64,000 nt of DNA from an uncultured Methylobacillus sp. (lineage in GTDB: Bacteria > Pseudomonadota > Gammaproteobacteria > Burkholderiales > Methylophilaceae): NCBI GenBank assembly GCA_946478865.1, contig CAMLDO010000003.1, forward strand, positions 141,289 through 205,288. Reading direction: 5' to 3'. The number at the start of each line of letters is the position of its first letter. Position 1 is the first letter of the stretch. A program made the position numbers and the translations under genes. The notes beneath the pieces are model-generated. The model searched no databases and had not been told where the DNA came from. It worked only from the letters and a program-made list of their open reading frames with translations. Positions 10,614 through 19,527 of this stretch are shown here, one piece after another.

Positions 10614-11876
10614 ATGACACAACAACTCAACGAACCTTTATTGCGCCAGGCCGCAATGGCGCTGGCCACGGTGCTCGCGCCCCATGGGCCGGCGGACGCC
10701 AAGCTCAGCGCTTTCTTCCGCGAGAATCCCAAGTTGGGTGTGAAGGACCGCGCCTTCATCGCTGAATCGGTATACCAGGTGTTGCGCCGCAAGCGCCTGC
10801 TGGAATATCTGGCGGACGGCATCGATGCGCGCCGGCTGTTGCTGGCGGCGATGCTGCGCTTGCAGGGAATCAGCTTGCGTGACCTCGGGCCTTTGCTCAA
10901 CAAGCAGCAAACGGAATGGGCGCATGCGATCAAGGCCAAGTCCACCGAGAACCTTGCCCCGGCGATCCAGGCCGACCTGCCGGACTGGCTGTGGGAACGC
11001 TTGACGGAGCAATACGGCGAACAGGAAGCGCTTACTCTCGCGCGCAGCCTGCATGTGGCCGCACCCTTGGATATTCGCGTCAATACGATAAAGGCGACGC
11101 GCGAGGAAGTGCTGGAGCAGTTCGCACGCGACCGTATCGAAGCTGCTCCCACGCCTTATGCGCCCAATGGCCTGCGCATGCAGTCCAAGATAGCGCTCAA
11201 CCGCCAGCCGATGTTCATGGACGGCAAGATCGAGGTGCAGGACGAAGGCAGCCAGTTGCTGGCTCAGCTGGTCGCGCCGCGCCGCGGCGAAATGGTGGCC
11301 GACTTCTGCGCCGGCGCTGGCGGCAAGAGTCTCGCGCTCGGCGCCTTGATGCGCAACACCGGGCGTCTGTATGCATTCGATGTGTCTGAAAAGCGCCTGC
11401 ACAACCTGGGGCAGCGCCTCAAGCGCTCCGGTCTTTCCAATCTGCACAGCCAGGTCATCGCCAACGAGCGCGATGCCAAGCTGAAGCGTCTGATCGGCAA
11501 GTTCGATCGTGTGCTGGTGGATGCACCTTGCAGCGGACTTGGCACCTTGCGCCGCAATCCCGACCTCAAGTGGCGCCAGACGCCGCAGGATGTGGATGAG
11601 TTGACCGGCAAGCAGGCTTCCATCCTGCAAAGCGCATCGCGACTGGTGAAACCGGGCGGCCGTCTGGTGTATGCCACCTGCAGCCTGTTGCGTGAGGAGA
11701 ACGAGGCCATCGTCGAGGCGTTTCTTGCCGCGAATCCGGAATTCGAACTCGCGAACGCCAACGAAATCCTTGCCCAGCAGCAGGTGCCGCTCGATACCGG
11801 CGCTTACCTCAAGTTGTTGCCGCAGCAGCATGCCACGGACGGTTTCTTTGCCGCCGCGCTGACGCGCAAGAGCTGA
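10614..11876 (+). CDS. RsmB/NOP2/Sun-family rRNA cytosine-C5 methyltransferase
   Basis: 420 residues from the ATG at 10614, two bases after the previous stop. The N-terminal half is helical and NusB-like. The C-terminal Rossmann domain has the SAM motif ADFCAGAGGKSLALG and both family cysteines: DAPCSGLGTLRRNP and YATCSLL, the latter bearing the likely catalytic Cys. This matches RsmB-type enzymes that methylate 16S rRNA C967. The fmt/def/trk partners of the classical rsmB locus are absent here, so it could be a related paralogue. Confidence 0.9.
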   Translation: MTQQLNEPLLRQAAMALATVLAPHGPADAKLSAFFRENPKLGVKDRAFIAESVYQVLRRKRLLEYLADGIDARRLLLAAMLRLQGISLRDLGPLLNKQQTEWAHAIKAKSTENLAPAIQADLPDWLWERLTEQYGEQEALTLARSLHVAAPLDIRVNTIKATREEVLEQFARDRIEAAPTPYAPNGLRMQSKIALNRQPMFMDGKIEVQDEGSQLLAQLVAPRRGEMVADFCAGAGGKSLALGALMRNTGRLYAFDVSEKRLHNLGQRLKRSGLSNLHSQVIANERDAKLKRLIGKFDRVLVDAPCSGLGTLRRNPDLKWRQTPQDVDELTGKQASILQSASRLVKPGGRLVYATCSLLREENEAIVEAFLAANPEFELANANEILAQQQVPLDTGAYLKLLPQQHATDGFFAAALTRKS

Positions 11877-11881
11877 CTTTA

Positions 11882-11917
11882 GAGCGTCAGGCAGCCTGAA
11901 ACGGTTGCTTGACGCTC
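11882..11917 (+). terminator. Hairpin after the rsmB-like gene, terminator-like
   Basis: A 14-bp stem (GAGCGTCAGGCAGC pairing with GTTGCTTGACGCTC, two G-U pairs) with an 8-nt loop begins 6 bp after the rsmB-like stop. No strong T-run follows, so factor-independent termination is uncertain; it may instead protect the mRNA end. Confidence 0.5.
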
Positions 11918-12038
11918 CAATACATTTGTATGAATATACAGCTCGCCGTTCGCTGCGAAGCGAGCGGATTCCCCGATTACCCTTGATTGCCCGCTAGTCC
12001 GGGCTCACGAACACTCATTAAGATACAAGCGGAAAAAC
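11918..12038. other. Structured intergenic segment before the MscS-like gene
   Basis: This gap contains two further inverted repeats: GCTCGC (11941-11946) with GCGAGC (11960-11965), whose interior TTCGCTGCGAA is also self-complementary, and GCCCG (11989-11993) with CGGGC (12000-12004). I see no open reading frame of note and no clear sigma70 promoter. It may be the leader of the downstream gene or a small RNA. Confidence 0.4.
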
Positions 12039-12716
12039 ATGCAGACACAATTGGATATCTTCGTCGCCTCGCTCAATGAATTCTGGATGCAGATCGCGAC
12101 CTTCGTGCCCAAGCTTCTGGCCGTGATCGTGATTCTGTTCCTAGGCTGGGTAGTCGCCAAGCTGGCTCGGGCGGGCATCCTGCGCCTGCTGCGCTTTGCG
12201 CATTTCGACAGCATCGCGCAAAAGTCCGGCCTTGAGGCTTTCCTGCAACAGGGAGACGTGCAACTGACACTGTCCGGCATCATCAGCGAAATCGTCTACT
12301 GGCTAGTGATCCTCATGTTCGTCATCACCGGCGCCAATATGCTCGGCCTGAGCGAAGTGTCCGGCATCCTGGTCGACCTCGCCGGTTATTTGCCGCACAT
12401 CATCATCGCGATCCTGGTACTGATTTTCGGTACATTGCTGGCGCGCTTCATCAACCGCCTCGTGTTCGCCTGGTTGCACAGTATCAAGTTCCAGGGCGCG
12501 CTGTTGGTCAGCACCTCGGCGGAATATCTGGTGCAGGTGTTCGTGCTGTTCGTGGCGCTGGAACAGCTCAACATCGGCACGCAATTACTGACGGCCCTGT
12601 TCGTGATCGTCGTAGGGGCCGTGTTCCTCGCGCTCGCCATCGCCTTTGGTCTGGGCGGCAAGGAATGGGCTGCCAAGGTGATCCAGGACATGCAGGAAAA
12701 CGTCAAGAAGAAATAA
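12039..12716 (+). CDS. Small MscS-like membrane protein with conserved TM-helix repeats
   Basis: 225 residues with about four to five hydrophobic helices: about 20-45 (FVPKLLAVIVILFLGWVVAK), 82-105, 120-142, and 165-205. The repeated pattern of a helix followed by GTLLARFINRLV or GWVVAKLARAGI is the conserved TM-helix unit of bacterial small-conductance mechanosensitive-channel relatives. The segment ALAIAFGLGGKEWAAKVI resembles the MscS pore-helix end, but the large cytoplasmic beta and alpha/beta domains are missing. Channel function is therefore inference. A MarR-type regulator follows after 3 bp. Confidence 0.8.
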   Translation: MQTQLDIFVASLNEFWMQIATFVPKLLAVIVILFLGWVVAKLARAGILRLLRFAHFDSIAQKSGLEAFLQQGDVQLTLSGIISEIVYWLVILMFVITGANMLGLSEVSGILVDLAGYLPHIIIAILVLIFGTLLARFINRLVFAWLHSIKFQGALLVSTSAEYLVQVFVLFVALEQLNIGTQLLTALFVIVVGAVFLALAIAFGLGGKEWAAKVIQDMQENVKKK

Positions 12717-12719
12717 CCG

Positions 12720-13229
12720 GTGAAATCCACGCAAACTCATTCACAGCAGGGACCGGTAGCTACCGGTCCCTCCGATCCGGCTGCTGTTCTCAAGCTGTTC
12801 CGGGTTATCTTCCAGTCGGTCAATCGCCACTCGCATGAGGTCGAGCGCAAGGCGGGTATCGGCGGTGCCCAACTGTGGGCACTCGCCGAAATCTCGGGCA
12901 GGCCGCGTATTACCGTGACCGAACTTGCCAAGGCGATGTCCATTCACCAGTCCACGGCGAGCAACCTGCTGGATAAGCTCGTGAGCCAGAATTACGTTGC
13001 GCGCGATCGCAGCGACGAGGACAGGCGCGTGGTGTTGCTGACGCTGACCCCGCGCGGCGAGGAAATTCTGCACAAGGCGCCGCTGCCATATCGCGGCGTG
13101 TTGAGCGATGCGCTACTGAAGATGAACGAGGCCGAGTTGGAAGCCTTGCAGCAAAGCCTGGAAACCCTGATCGCCCAGCTCGAATTCAAGCAGCTCAAGG
13201 GCGCTTACGAGCCGCTCGGCAGAATCTGA
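12720..13229 (+). CDS. MarR-family transcriptional regulator
   Basis: 169 residues with a GTG start 3 bp after the MscS-like stop. Residues about 30-145 form a MarR winged helix: LWALAEISGRPRITVTELAKAMSI is the helix-turn-helix region, followed by the recognition helix STASNLLDKLV and the wing DRSDEDRRVVLLTLTPRG. The ligand is unknown. Its position between the MscS-like gene and the symporter suggests it may regulate this small operon. Confidence 0.92.
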   Translation: MKSTQTHSQQGPVATGPSDPAAVLKLFRVIFQSVNRHSHEVERKAGIGGAQLWALAEISGRPRITVTELAKAMSIHQSTASNLLDKLVSQNYVARDRSDEDRRVVLLTLTPRGEEILHKAPLPYRGVLSDALLKMNEAELEALQQSLETLIAQLEFKQLKGAYEPLGRI

Positions 13230-13240
13230 ATATTTCCCGC

Positions 13241-14482
13241 ATGAAACTGCCTTCGCTCAATACCCAGATTCTGCTGGGAGCGCTATTGGGCGTGGCGGGC
13301 GGCTTGGCGCTTTCACAGCTCGGTAAGGACGCACAATTCACCCGCAACGCTCTTTATGTTGCCGGCCTTGTCGGCACACTATTCATCGATCTGCTCAAGA
13401 TGGTGCTCATTCCGCTGGTGTTCACGTCGATTGTGGTCGGAGTCGCCAATCTTCGTGCTCATCAGCAAATGCATCGCGTTTGGGTGACGACCCTAGGTTT
13501 CTTCATAGTCTCGATGGCCATTGCCATTCTACTGGGCCTTGGGGCAGCTAATCTGTTCCGGCCGGGAGAAGGACTGCATCTCGGCATGTTCGAGAATGCG
13601 GTACAAGGATTCGAGGCAAAGCAGATGCCGCTGCCGGAGTTTTTTGCTCAGTTCCTGCATGGTCTGTTCATGAATCCGGTAACGGCGCTCGCCAACGGCA
13701 ATGTATTGGCCGTCGTGATATTCGCCTTGATTCTCGGTATCGCGCTGGTTCTCGGTGGAGAGCGATTCGCGACTACCCATAAGGTATTGAGCGAACTGCT
13801 CGACCTTTCCCTCATGATCGTCAACTGGATCATGCGATTGGCCCCTCTGGGCATCCTCGCGCTGCTGCTCAAGCTGGTGGCGACGCAGGATGTGACGTTG
13901 CTGGCGACGCTCGCCAAATTTGTCGTGGTGGTTATTGGAACCACACTATTCCACGGACTGGTGATGCTGCCTTTATTGCTTTACCTGGTGACCGGCGTGA
14001 CGCCGATACAGTTTTTCCGAGGTGCGCGCGAAGCGCTGATTACCGCTTTTGCCACCAGCTCCAGTTCGGCCACCTTGCCGGTTTCATTGCGCTGCGCTCA
14101 GGAAAATCTGCATGTGAAGCGCGATATCGCTTCCTTTGTGATTCCGCTAGGGGCAACTGTGAACATGGACGGGACGGCCTTGTACGAGGCCGCTGCCGCC
14201 CTGTTTGTTGCCAATCTGGTGGGCATCGAGCTCAACGGCTTGCAGCAACTGGTCGTGTTCTTTACGGCGATGATTGCAGCGATGGGCGCGCCGGGAATTC
14301 CGAGCGCGGGTATGGTGACCATGGTGATGGTGCTGCAATCTGTGGGGTTACCTGCGGAAGCGATTGCCATCCTGCTCCCGATCGACCGCTTGCTGGATGC
14401 TGTCCGTACCATGGTCAATGTACAGGACGACATGATCGGCAGTCTGGTCGTGCAGAAATTGACCGCAGGTAAATCAGACTAG
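13241..14482 (+). CDS. Dicarboxylate/amino acid:cation symporter (DAACS family, GltP/DctA-like)
   Basis: 413 residues, typical of the family, with eight hydrophobic membrane segments. Diagnostic motifs are the serine-rich re-entrant loop SSSSATLP at 273-280, NMDGTALYE at 308-316 (cation and substrate binding), and AMGAPGIPSAG in the second hairpin. It should import C4-dicarboxylates or acidic amino acids with Na+ or H+; the sequence does not decide which. It follows the MarR gene by 11 bp. Its 3' end overlaps the convergent 148-residue gene by 4 bp. Confidence 0.93.
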   Translation: MKLPSLNTQILLGALLGVAGGLALSQLGKDAQFTRNALYVAGLVGTLFIDLLKMVLIPLVFTSIVVGVANLRAHQQMHRVWVTTLGFFIVSMAIAILLGLGAANLFRPGEGLHLGMFENAVQGFEAKQMPLPEFFAQFLHGLFMNPVTALANGNVLAVVIFALILGIALVLGGERFATTHKVLSELLDLSLMIVNWIMRLAPLGILALLLKLVATQDVTLLATLAKFVVVVIGTTLFHGLVMLPLLLYLVTGVTPIQFFRGAREALITAFATSSSSATLPVSLRCAQENLHVKRDIASFVIPLGATVNMDGTALYEAAAALFVANLVGIELNGLQQLVVFFTAMIAAMGAPGIPSAGMVTMVMVLQSVGLPAEAIAILLPIDRLLDAVRTMVNVQDDMIGSLVVQKLTAGKSD

Positions 14483-14925
14483 GATTTGCGGGTTTGCAGC
14501 CGCTCGCGCAAGGTCGAGGCAATTTCGACCCGCAGGCGTTCGGCGATGTTCTGCTGCATGCGTGCGGCTTCTTCGGCCACGATGATATCCAGATTTTCCA
14601 GCATGAGCGGCATCAGCGCATCAATTACGGCTTCCGCCAGTTCGCTGCTTTCGTCCGCTGCTTTCTGCGCGATTTCCCCGTCGTAGATTTCCGTCAAAAC
14701 CGGGATTTCAGTCGGCTCTTCCAGAATGACAAACGGCGTACTGCTGGCATCGCCTTGTTCAGCGGCAGAAGTGTCGGCGGATGAGGATGCTGTGGCGTCC
14801 GGAAGAGTGTTGGGCGCGGCGACAGGTGGTGCGGGTACCTCGGCAGACTGGCCGCGCTTCATGAGCGCATCCAGGCGGTTTAGCACCTGTTCGAACTGCT
14901 CGCTGTTATCCGGTCGGTCGTTCAC
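14479..14925 (-). CDS. Conserved hypothetical protein linked to holC
   Basis: 148 residues. The N-terminal helix EQFEQVLNRLDALMKRG is followed by a low-complexity Ala/Pro/Ser/Thr linker (about 30-65). A conserved-looking acidic helical C terminus comes last (LAEAVIDALMPLMLENLDII, then EEAARMQQNIAERLRVEI). No signal peptide or membrane helix is seen. It starts 2 bp after holC, and I do not recognise a domain. The coupling to holC suggests a replisome-related or structural role, but this is speculation. Confidence 0.75.
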   Translation of the reverse strand: MNDRPDNSEQFEQVLNRLDALMKRGQSAEVPAPPVAAPNTLPDATASSSADTSAAEQGDASSTPFVILEEPTEIPVLTEIYDGEIAQKAADESSELAEAVIDALMPLMLENLDIIVAEEAARMQQNIAERLRVEIASTLRERLQTRKS

Positions 14926-14927
14926 TC

Positions 14928-15347
14928 TTACGCTGCCACATCATGTGATTTGATTTCATAGCCGCGGTCGCGATAGAAGCGGAATCGCGTACGGGCTGCG
15001 CTACGATCGTCTTCCTCGCGACCGACTATTTCGATGAGCCCCTTGAAGCGGCTGAAGAACGGCGGGTGTTCCGGGGTAAGGTTGATAAGTACGTCGTCGT
15101 GCAGCAGGTTCTGCCCTTGCCAGTCGATGATGATGGGCGTTTCAGCGCTCAAGGCATGATCGCTGCGGCAATGGGGTAGGAAGCCGGTAGGCGGAAGTGA
15201 CCACAGGATCGACTCCAGTCGCGCTGCCTCTTGCATGCCGGAGGTGTAGATGTACAGGTGGCGTTGCCGGCTTACGGCATGCTGCGCAAGTTCCGCCACG
15301 TGGCGGAACTTGTCCTCGACGTTGAAGTAGAAGTCGATGCGGGTCAT
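14928..15347 (-). CDS. holC: DNA polymerase III chi subunit HolC
   Basis: 139 residues, matching HolC in length and pattern: TRIDFYFNVEDKFRHVAELAQHA, RHLYIYTSG, DWQGQNLLHDDVLINL and GREEDDRSAARTRFRFYRDRGYEI near the end. Chi links the clamp loader (through psi) to SSB on the lagging strand. It starts 7 bp after the pepA stop; pepA-holC-valS order is common in proteobacteria, although valS is not present here. Confidence 0.95.
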   Translation of the reverse strand: MTRIDFYFNVEDKFRHVAELAQHAVSRQRHLYIYTSGMQEAARLESILWSLPPTGFLPHCRSDHALSAETPIIIDWQGQNLLHDDVLINLTPEHPPFFSRFKGLIEIVGREEDDRSAARTRFRFYRDRGYEIKSHDVAA

Positions 15348-15354
15348 CGTCCGC

Positions 15355-16848
15355 TTAACGGTGGCCGTTACGCTGCATGAGGAAGTGCGTCAGCAGCGGC
15401 ACCGGACGGCCGGTCGCGCCCTTGTCCTTGCCGGACTTCCAGGCGGTACCTGCGATATCCAGGTGCGCCCATTCGAAGTTCTTGGCAAAGCGGGACAGGA
15501 AGCAGGCGGCGGTCACGCTGCCGGCGGCACGGCCACCGATATTGGCCATGTCGGCGAAATTGCTCTTGAGTTGCTCCTGATAGTCATCCCACAGCGGCAT
15601 CGGCCATACGCGGTCGAAGGTTTCCTCGCCGGCATGGTGCAGATCCTTGGTCAGGTTCTCGGAGTTGCCGAACAGGCCGCTCGCATGGTGGCCGAGTGCG
15701 ATTACGCAAGCGCCGGTCAGGGTGGCGATATCCACCACGGCTTCGGGTTCGAAGCGCTCGGTGTAGGTCAGCGCATCGCACAGGATGAGGCGGCCTTCGG
15801 CGTCGGTGTTGAGAATTTCGATGGTCTGGCCAGACATGCTGGTGACGATGTCGCCTGGCTTGTTGGCGTCGCCGTCCGGCAGGTTTTCGCAGGTCGGGAT
15901 GACGCCGACGACATTGATGGGCAGATTCATCTCGGCAATCGCCTTGAAAGTGCCGAGTACGCTCGCCGCGCCGCACATGTCGTACTTCATTTCGTCCATC
16001 TCGGCGGCCGGCTTGATGGAAATACCGCCCGCGTCGAAAGTGATGCCCTTGCCGACCAGCGCCAACGGCTTCTTGCCTGCTTCGCCCTTGCTGTAGTGCA
16101 TGACGATCAGTTTCGGCGGCTGGCGACTGCCCTTGGCGACGCTGAGGAAGGAGCCCATGCCGAGTTTTTCCATGTCGGCTTTTTCCAGCACCTCGACCTT
16201 GAAGCCGTACTGCTTGCCCATGTCCACCGCCTGATTGGCGAGGAAAGTCGGCGTGCAGATGTTGCCCGGAAGGTTGCCGAGATCCTTGGTCACCCTGATG
16301 CCGGCTGCAATGGCCAGGCCGCGCTGCAGGGCGGTATCGCCCTTTTTGAGGTCGTTGCGTTGCGGCACATTGATGATGAGCTTGTCGACGCCGCGGCGTT
16401 CTTCTTCCTTCTTGCATTGCGGATGCGCGAACCGATAGATGGCATCCTGGGTCACTTCGATCATCTGCTCGATTTTCCAGCCGATGTCGCGCTTCTTGAT
16501 GGGCAGTTCGGCAAGGAAGGTAGCAACGTCGGAGGCGCCGTGATTATTCAGGGCCTTGATGGAGGCGGCCACGGCACGGCGATATTCGCGTTCGCGGAAT
16601 TCGCGTTCCTTCCCGAGGCCGATCAGCAGCACGCGGTCGCACAGCGTACCCGGAACATTGTGCAGCAACAGGCTGCTGCCCAGTTTGCCCTCCATGTCGC
16701 CGCGGCGCATGATGCTGCCCAGATAGCCGTCGGAAGCGCGGTCGATGGCAGCGGCGGCAGCGGAAAGTTTGCGCGATTCATAGACGCCAACGATGACGCA
16801 GGCGTTACGCTGTTTCTCCGGATTGCCGTTTTTTATGCTAAATTCCAT
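15355..16848 (-). CDS. pepA: Leucyl aminopeptidase PepA (M17)
   Basis: 497 residues from the ATG giving MEFSIKNGNPEK; GGAAAGGGC lies about 9 bp upstream. The C-terminal catalytic domain carries the M17 signature NTDAEGRL at 347-354, the metal/Lys region VGKGITFDAGG at 265-275, and MKYDMCGAASVLG. It is a hexameric two-metal cytosolic aminopeptidase; in E. coli PepA also binds DNA in Xer recombination. It is divergent from lptF with a 65 bp gap, a widely conserved arrangement. Confidence 0.97.
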   Translation of the reverse strand: MEFSIKNGNPEKQRNACVIVGVYESRKLSAAAAAIDRASDGYLGSIMRRGDMEGKLGSSLLLHNVPGTLCDRVLLIGLGKEREFREREYRRAVAASIKALNNHGASDVATFLAELPIKKRDIGWKIEQMIEVTQDAIYRFAHPQCKKEEERRGVDKLIINVPQRNDLKKGDTALQRGLAIAAGIRVTKDLGNLPGNICTPTFLANQAVDMGKQYGFKVEVLEKADMEKLGMGSFLSVAKGSRQPPKLIVMHYSKGEAGKKPLALVGKGITFDAGGISIKPAAEMDEMKYDMCGAASVLGTFKAIAEMNLPINVVGVIPTCENLPDGDANKPGDIVTSMSGQTIEILNTDAEGRLILCDALTYTERFEPEAVVDIATLTGACVIALGHHASGLFGNSENLTKDLHHAGEETFDRVWPMPLWDDYQEQLKSNFADMANIGGRAAGSVTAACFLSRFAKNFEWAHLDIAGTAWKSGKDKGATGRPVPLLTHFLMQRNGHR

Positions 16849-16913
16849 TGCTGAAGCCCTTTCCATAAGATTTATCCGATTATCCAACGTTTCCACGCGA
16901 TTTCAAACCCGGG

Positions 16914-17999
16914 ATGATATTTAGACGTTCCTTGACGCAAGAGCTGTACGCCACGGCCCTTGCCACATTCCTGACATTGGTGGGAATAGTGCTCGCCCAG
17001 CGCGTGGCCTTTTATCTGGGCGTTGCCGCGCGCGGAAGCCTTGCCAGCGACGCCATTAACGCGCTGCTCGGCTTCAGTTTGCTGAAATATCTCCCTTTGC
17101 TGCTGACCTTGACGCTTTTCCTCAGCGTTTTGCTGACGTTGACGCGTTGGCATCGAGACAGCGAAATGGTGGTGTGGTTCACTTCCGGCCTCGGCCTTGC
17201 CGCGTGGGTACGCCCCGTGATGTGGTTCGCGATGCCCATTATCGTCGTCATCGCAGTATTGAGCATGTTCGTCTCGCCGTGGGCCACGGGCAAGGGTACT
17301 CAGTATGCCGATCAGCTCAAGGCGCGTGATGAACTGGCGGCGATTTCTCCCGGTGTGTTCAAGGAGTCCCGGCATGCGGACCGCGTGTATTTTGTCGAAA
17401 GTTTCGACGAATTGGGCAATACCGTAAAAAATATCTTTGTTCAGAATGTACAGCACCAGAAGCTGGGCATCATTGTGGCGCAGAAGGGTTATCGCGAAAC
17501 GCACGAAAACGGCGACAACTTTCTCGTGATGCAGAACGGCCGTCGCTATGAGGGTAAGCCCAATACGCCGGAATATACGATTACCGAGTTCGAGCGCTAC
17601 GCGATCCGCATCGAGGCCAACGAGGTGCAGGAGCGCCCGCCGACTACCAAGACCCGCGCAAGCGATGAGTTGCTGCGCGACAAGTCCAAGGAAAGCAGCG
17701 CCGAGTTCCAGTGGCGGCTTGCGACACCGATTTCCGCATTCCTGCTGGTGCTGCTCGCGATACCGATGAGTTTTGTCGATCCGCGCGCAGGGCGTTCTGC
17801 CAACATGATCATGGCCGTGCTGGTGTACGTGATCTACAACAACCTGCTCAGTATCAGCCAGGCATGGGTGCAGCAGGACAAGATACACCCCGCCATCGGA
17901 CTGTGGCCGGTGCATATGCTCGTGATAGTGCTCATCGTCTATCTCTTTTACCGGCGGTTGTTCCTGTTGCCGCTAATTCCGAATTTTTTCCGTAAATGA
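16914..17999 (+). CDS. lptF: LPS export ABC transporter permease LptF
   Basis: 361 residues. Three hydrophobic helices lie in the first 130 residues and three in the last 110 (SAEFQWRLATPISAFLLVLLAIPMSF onwards), separated by a periplasmic beta-jellyroll domain. This is the YjgP/YjgQ architecture. With LptG and LptB it extracts lipopolysaccharide from the inner membrane and passes it to LptC. It overlaps lptG by 4 bp (ATGA). Confidence 0.96.
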   Translation: MIFRRSLTQELYATALATFLTLVGIVLAQRVAFYLGVAARGSLASDAINALLGFSLLKYLPLLLTLTLFLSVLLTLTRWHRDSEMVVWFTSGLGLAAWVRPVMWFAMPIIVVIAVLSMFVSPWATGKGTQYADQLKARDELAAISPGVFKESRHADRVYFVESFDELGNTVKNIFVQNVQHQKLGIIVAQKGYRETHENGDNFLVMQNGRRYEGKPNTPEYTITEFERYAIRIEANEVQERPPTTKTRASDELLRDKSKESSAEFQWRLATPISAFLLVLLAIPMSFVDPRAGRSANMIMAVLVYVIYNNLLSISQAWVQQDKIHPAIGLWPVHMLVIVLIVYLFYRRLFLLPLIPNFFRK

Positions 18000-19066
18000 A
18001 GCTTTTCAGCCGTTATCTCTTTCAGGAAATTGTTTACAGCATCCTGCTGATGATGCTGGCGCTGCTCGCGCTGTTTGCGTTTTTCGATCTGATTCAGGAG
18101 TTGGAGAGCCTGGGTAAGGGCACGTACGGGCTGGGTCAAATCCTGATGTTCGTGCTGCTTAGCGTGCCCGGTCACGTTTACGAGGTAGTGCCGGTGGCAG
18201 TGCTGATCGGCACCATGTACGCGTTGGCGCAATTCGGCCGCAATTCCGAGCTGGTGGTGCTGCGCACGAGCGGTATTTCGATGGCGCAAATGGCGCGCCC
18301 CCTGCTGCTTGTGGGAGCACTATTCGCCGGCGTGACATTCATCGGAGGAGAGCTGGTCGCACCGGTCAGCGAAAAGGCGGCGCAGAAGATGCGCATCATG
18401 GCGACTGATTCCGTGATTGCGCAGGATTTTCGCTCGGGTATGTGGGTCAAGGACGGCAACAGCTTCATCAATATCGAAGATGTGCTGCCGGATGCCGGTC
18501 TGGTGAATGTGCACATTTACGAGTTCGATCAGGATTTCCACTTGCGCGTGATCAGCAATGCCAAAACCGCGCACTACAACGGTAAGCATTGGGAATTGAG
18601 CGAAGTGATGCAGACTGATTTTGCCGATCGCAGCATCCGTTCCCAGTCTTTCGACAAGGCAAGCTGGAATTCGGTGATCCAGCCGGAGCTGTTGAGTGTG
18701 CTGCTGGTGGTGCCGGAGAAGATGTCAGCCTGGAATCTCTATTCCTACATTCAGCATCTGAGCGAGAACCGCCAGAAAACGACGCGCCACCAGATCGCGC
18801 TCTGGTCCAAGATGACTTACCCGATCGCGTGCATCGTGATGGTAGCGCTGGCCTTGCCGTTCGGCTTTCTGCAGCAGCGCGCGGGCGGTATCAGCGCGAA
18901 GATTTCCATCGGCATCATGCTGGGCATCAGCTATCAGGTATTGAATCGCGTGTTCGTCCACCTGGGGTTGCTCAACGACTGGCCGCCTCCGGTGAGCGCG
19001 ACGATTCCGACCTTGCTGTTTCTGGCCGGAGGTGTAGGCATGCTGTTATGGAACGAGCGGCGTTGA
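17996..19066 (+). CDS. lptG: LPS export ABC transporter permease LptG
   Basis: 356 residues, start overlapping the lptF stop. It has the same six-helix architecture as LptF with a central periplasmic domain (about 130-265). Typical segments are FSRYLFQEIVYSILLMMLALL, RTSGISMAQMARP, and the C-terminal SKMTYPIACIVMVALALPFGF. It forms the LptB2FG heterodimer. It ends 38 bp before the convergent RDD gene. Confidence 0.96.
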   Translation: MKLFSRYLFQEIVYSILLMMLALLALFAFFDLIQELESLGKGTYGLGQILMFVLLSVPGHVYEVVPVAVLIGTMYALAQFGRNSELVVLRTSGISMAQMARPLLLVGALFAGVTFIGGELVAPVSEKAAQKMRIMATDSVIAQDFRSGMWVKDGNSFINIEDVLPDAGLVNVHIYEFDQDFHLRVISNAKTAHYNGKHWELSEVMQTDFADRSIRSQSFDKASWNSVIQPELLSVLLVVPEKMSAWNLYSYIQHLSENRQKTTRHQIALWSKMTYPIACIVMVALALPFGFLQQRAGGISAKISIGIMLGISYQVLNRVFVHLGLLNDWPPPVSATIPTLLFLAGGVGMLLWNERR

Positions 19067-19104
19067 TCGCCCTTTGATATTCGGGCCCGCCTTGAACTGG
19101 GTCC

Positions 19105-19515
19105 TTATTTCCCAGCAAGGACGAGACGGGTATTGTTCAGGCGGTCGTGCAGAAACTGCCGATCCTTGTCGATCAGCGCCCACCACAATCCGATTCCGCC
19201 AGCCAGTACGCACAATGCGGACAGCATAAATCGCTTGAGCGCCTGCAGGAGACTAAGCGGATTTCCCTCCAGCGTGACCACCCGAATTTTCCAGGTTTTC
19301 ATCGCCAGCGTCTGGCCGCCATGCGTCCAGCACCAGAGAAAATAGGTTGCCATCATCAGCACTGAAATTTCTTGGAGCAACGCACGAGCCCAGCCGGAAG
19401 TGGCGTCGTCGTGAAAAGATGTGACGATGGCGGAAGCCAGCATCCACAGGGCGAGCACCGTCAAGACCTCATACAGTACGCCGCCCATGCGGCGCCAGAA
19501 CCCGGGGGTAATCAC
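19105..19515 (-). CDS. RDD-family membrane protein
   Basis: 136 residues with about three membrane helices (19-38, 47-65, 92-112). The RDD signature is partly visible: RRMGGVLYE at the start and DKDRQFLHDRLNNTRLV at the end, with GGQTLAMKTWKIRVV between. The function of RDD proteins is mostly unknown; some affect ion or osmotic tolerance. It is the last gene of the sigma factor operon, 12 bp after the DUF3106 gene. Confidence 0.85.
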   Translation of the reverse strand: MITPGFWRRMGGVLYEVLTVLALWMLASAIVTSFHDDATSGWARALLQEISVLMMATYFLWCWTHGGQTLAMKTWKIRVVTLEGNPLSLLQALKRFMLSALCVLAGGIGLWWALIDKDRQFLHDRLNNTRLVLAGK

Positions 19516-19527
19516 ACTGAATACTGA

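Noticed and set aside
15337..16854. A 505-codon open frame opposite pepA
   Set aside because: pepA on the other strand has all M17 signatures; the antisense frame is a composition artefact.
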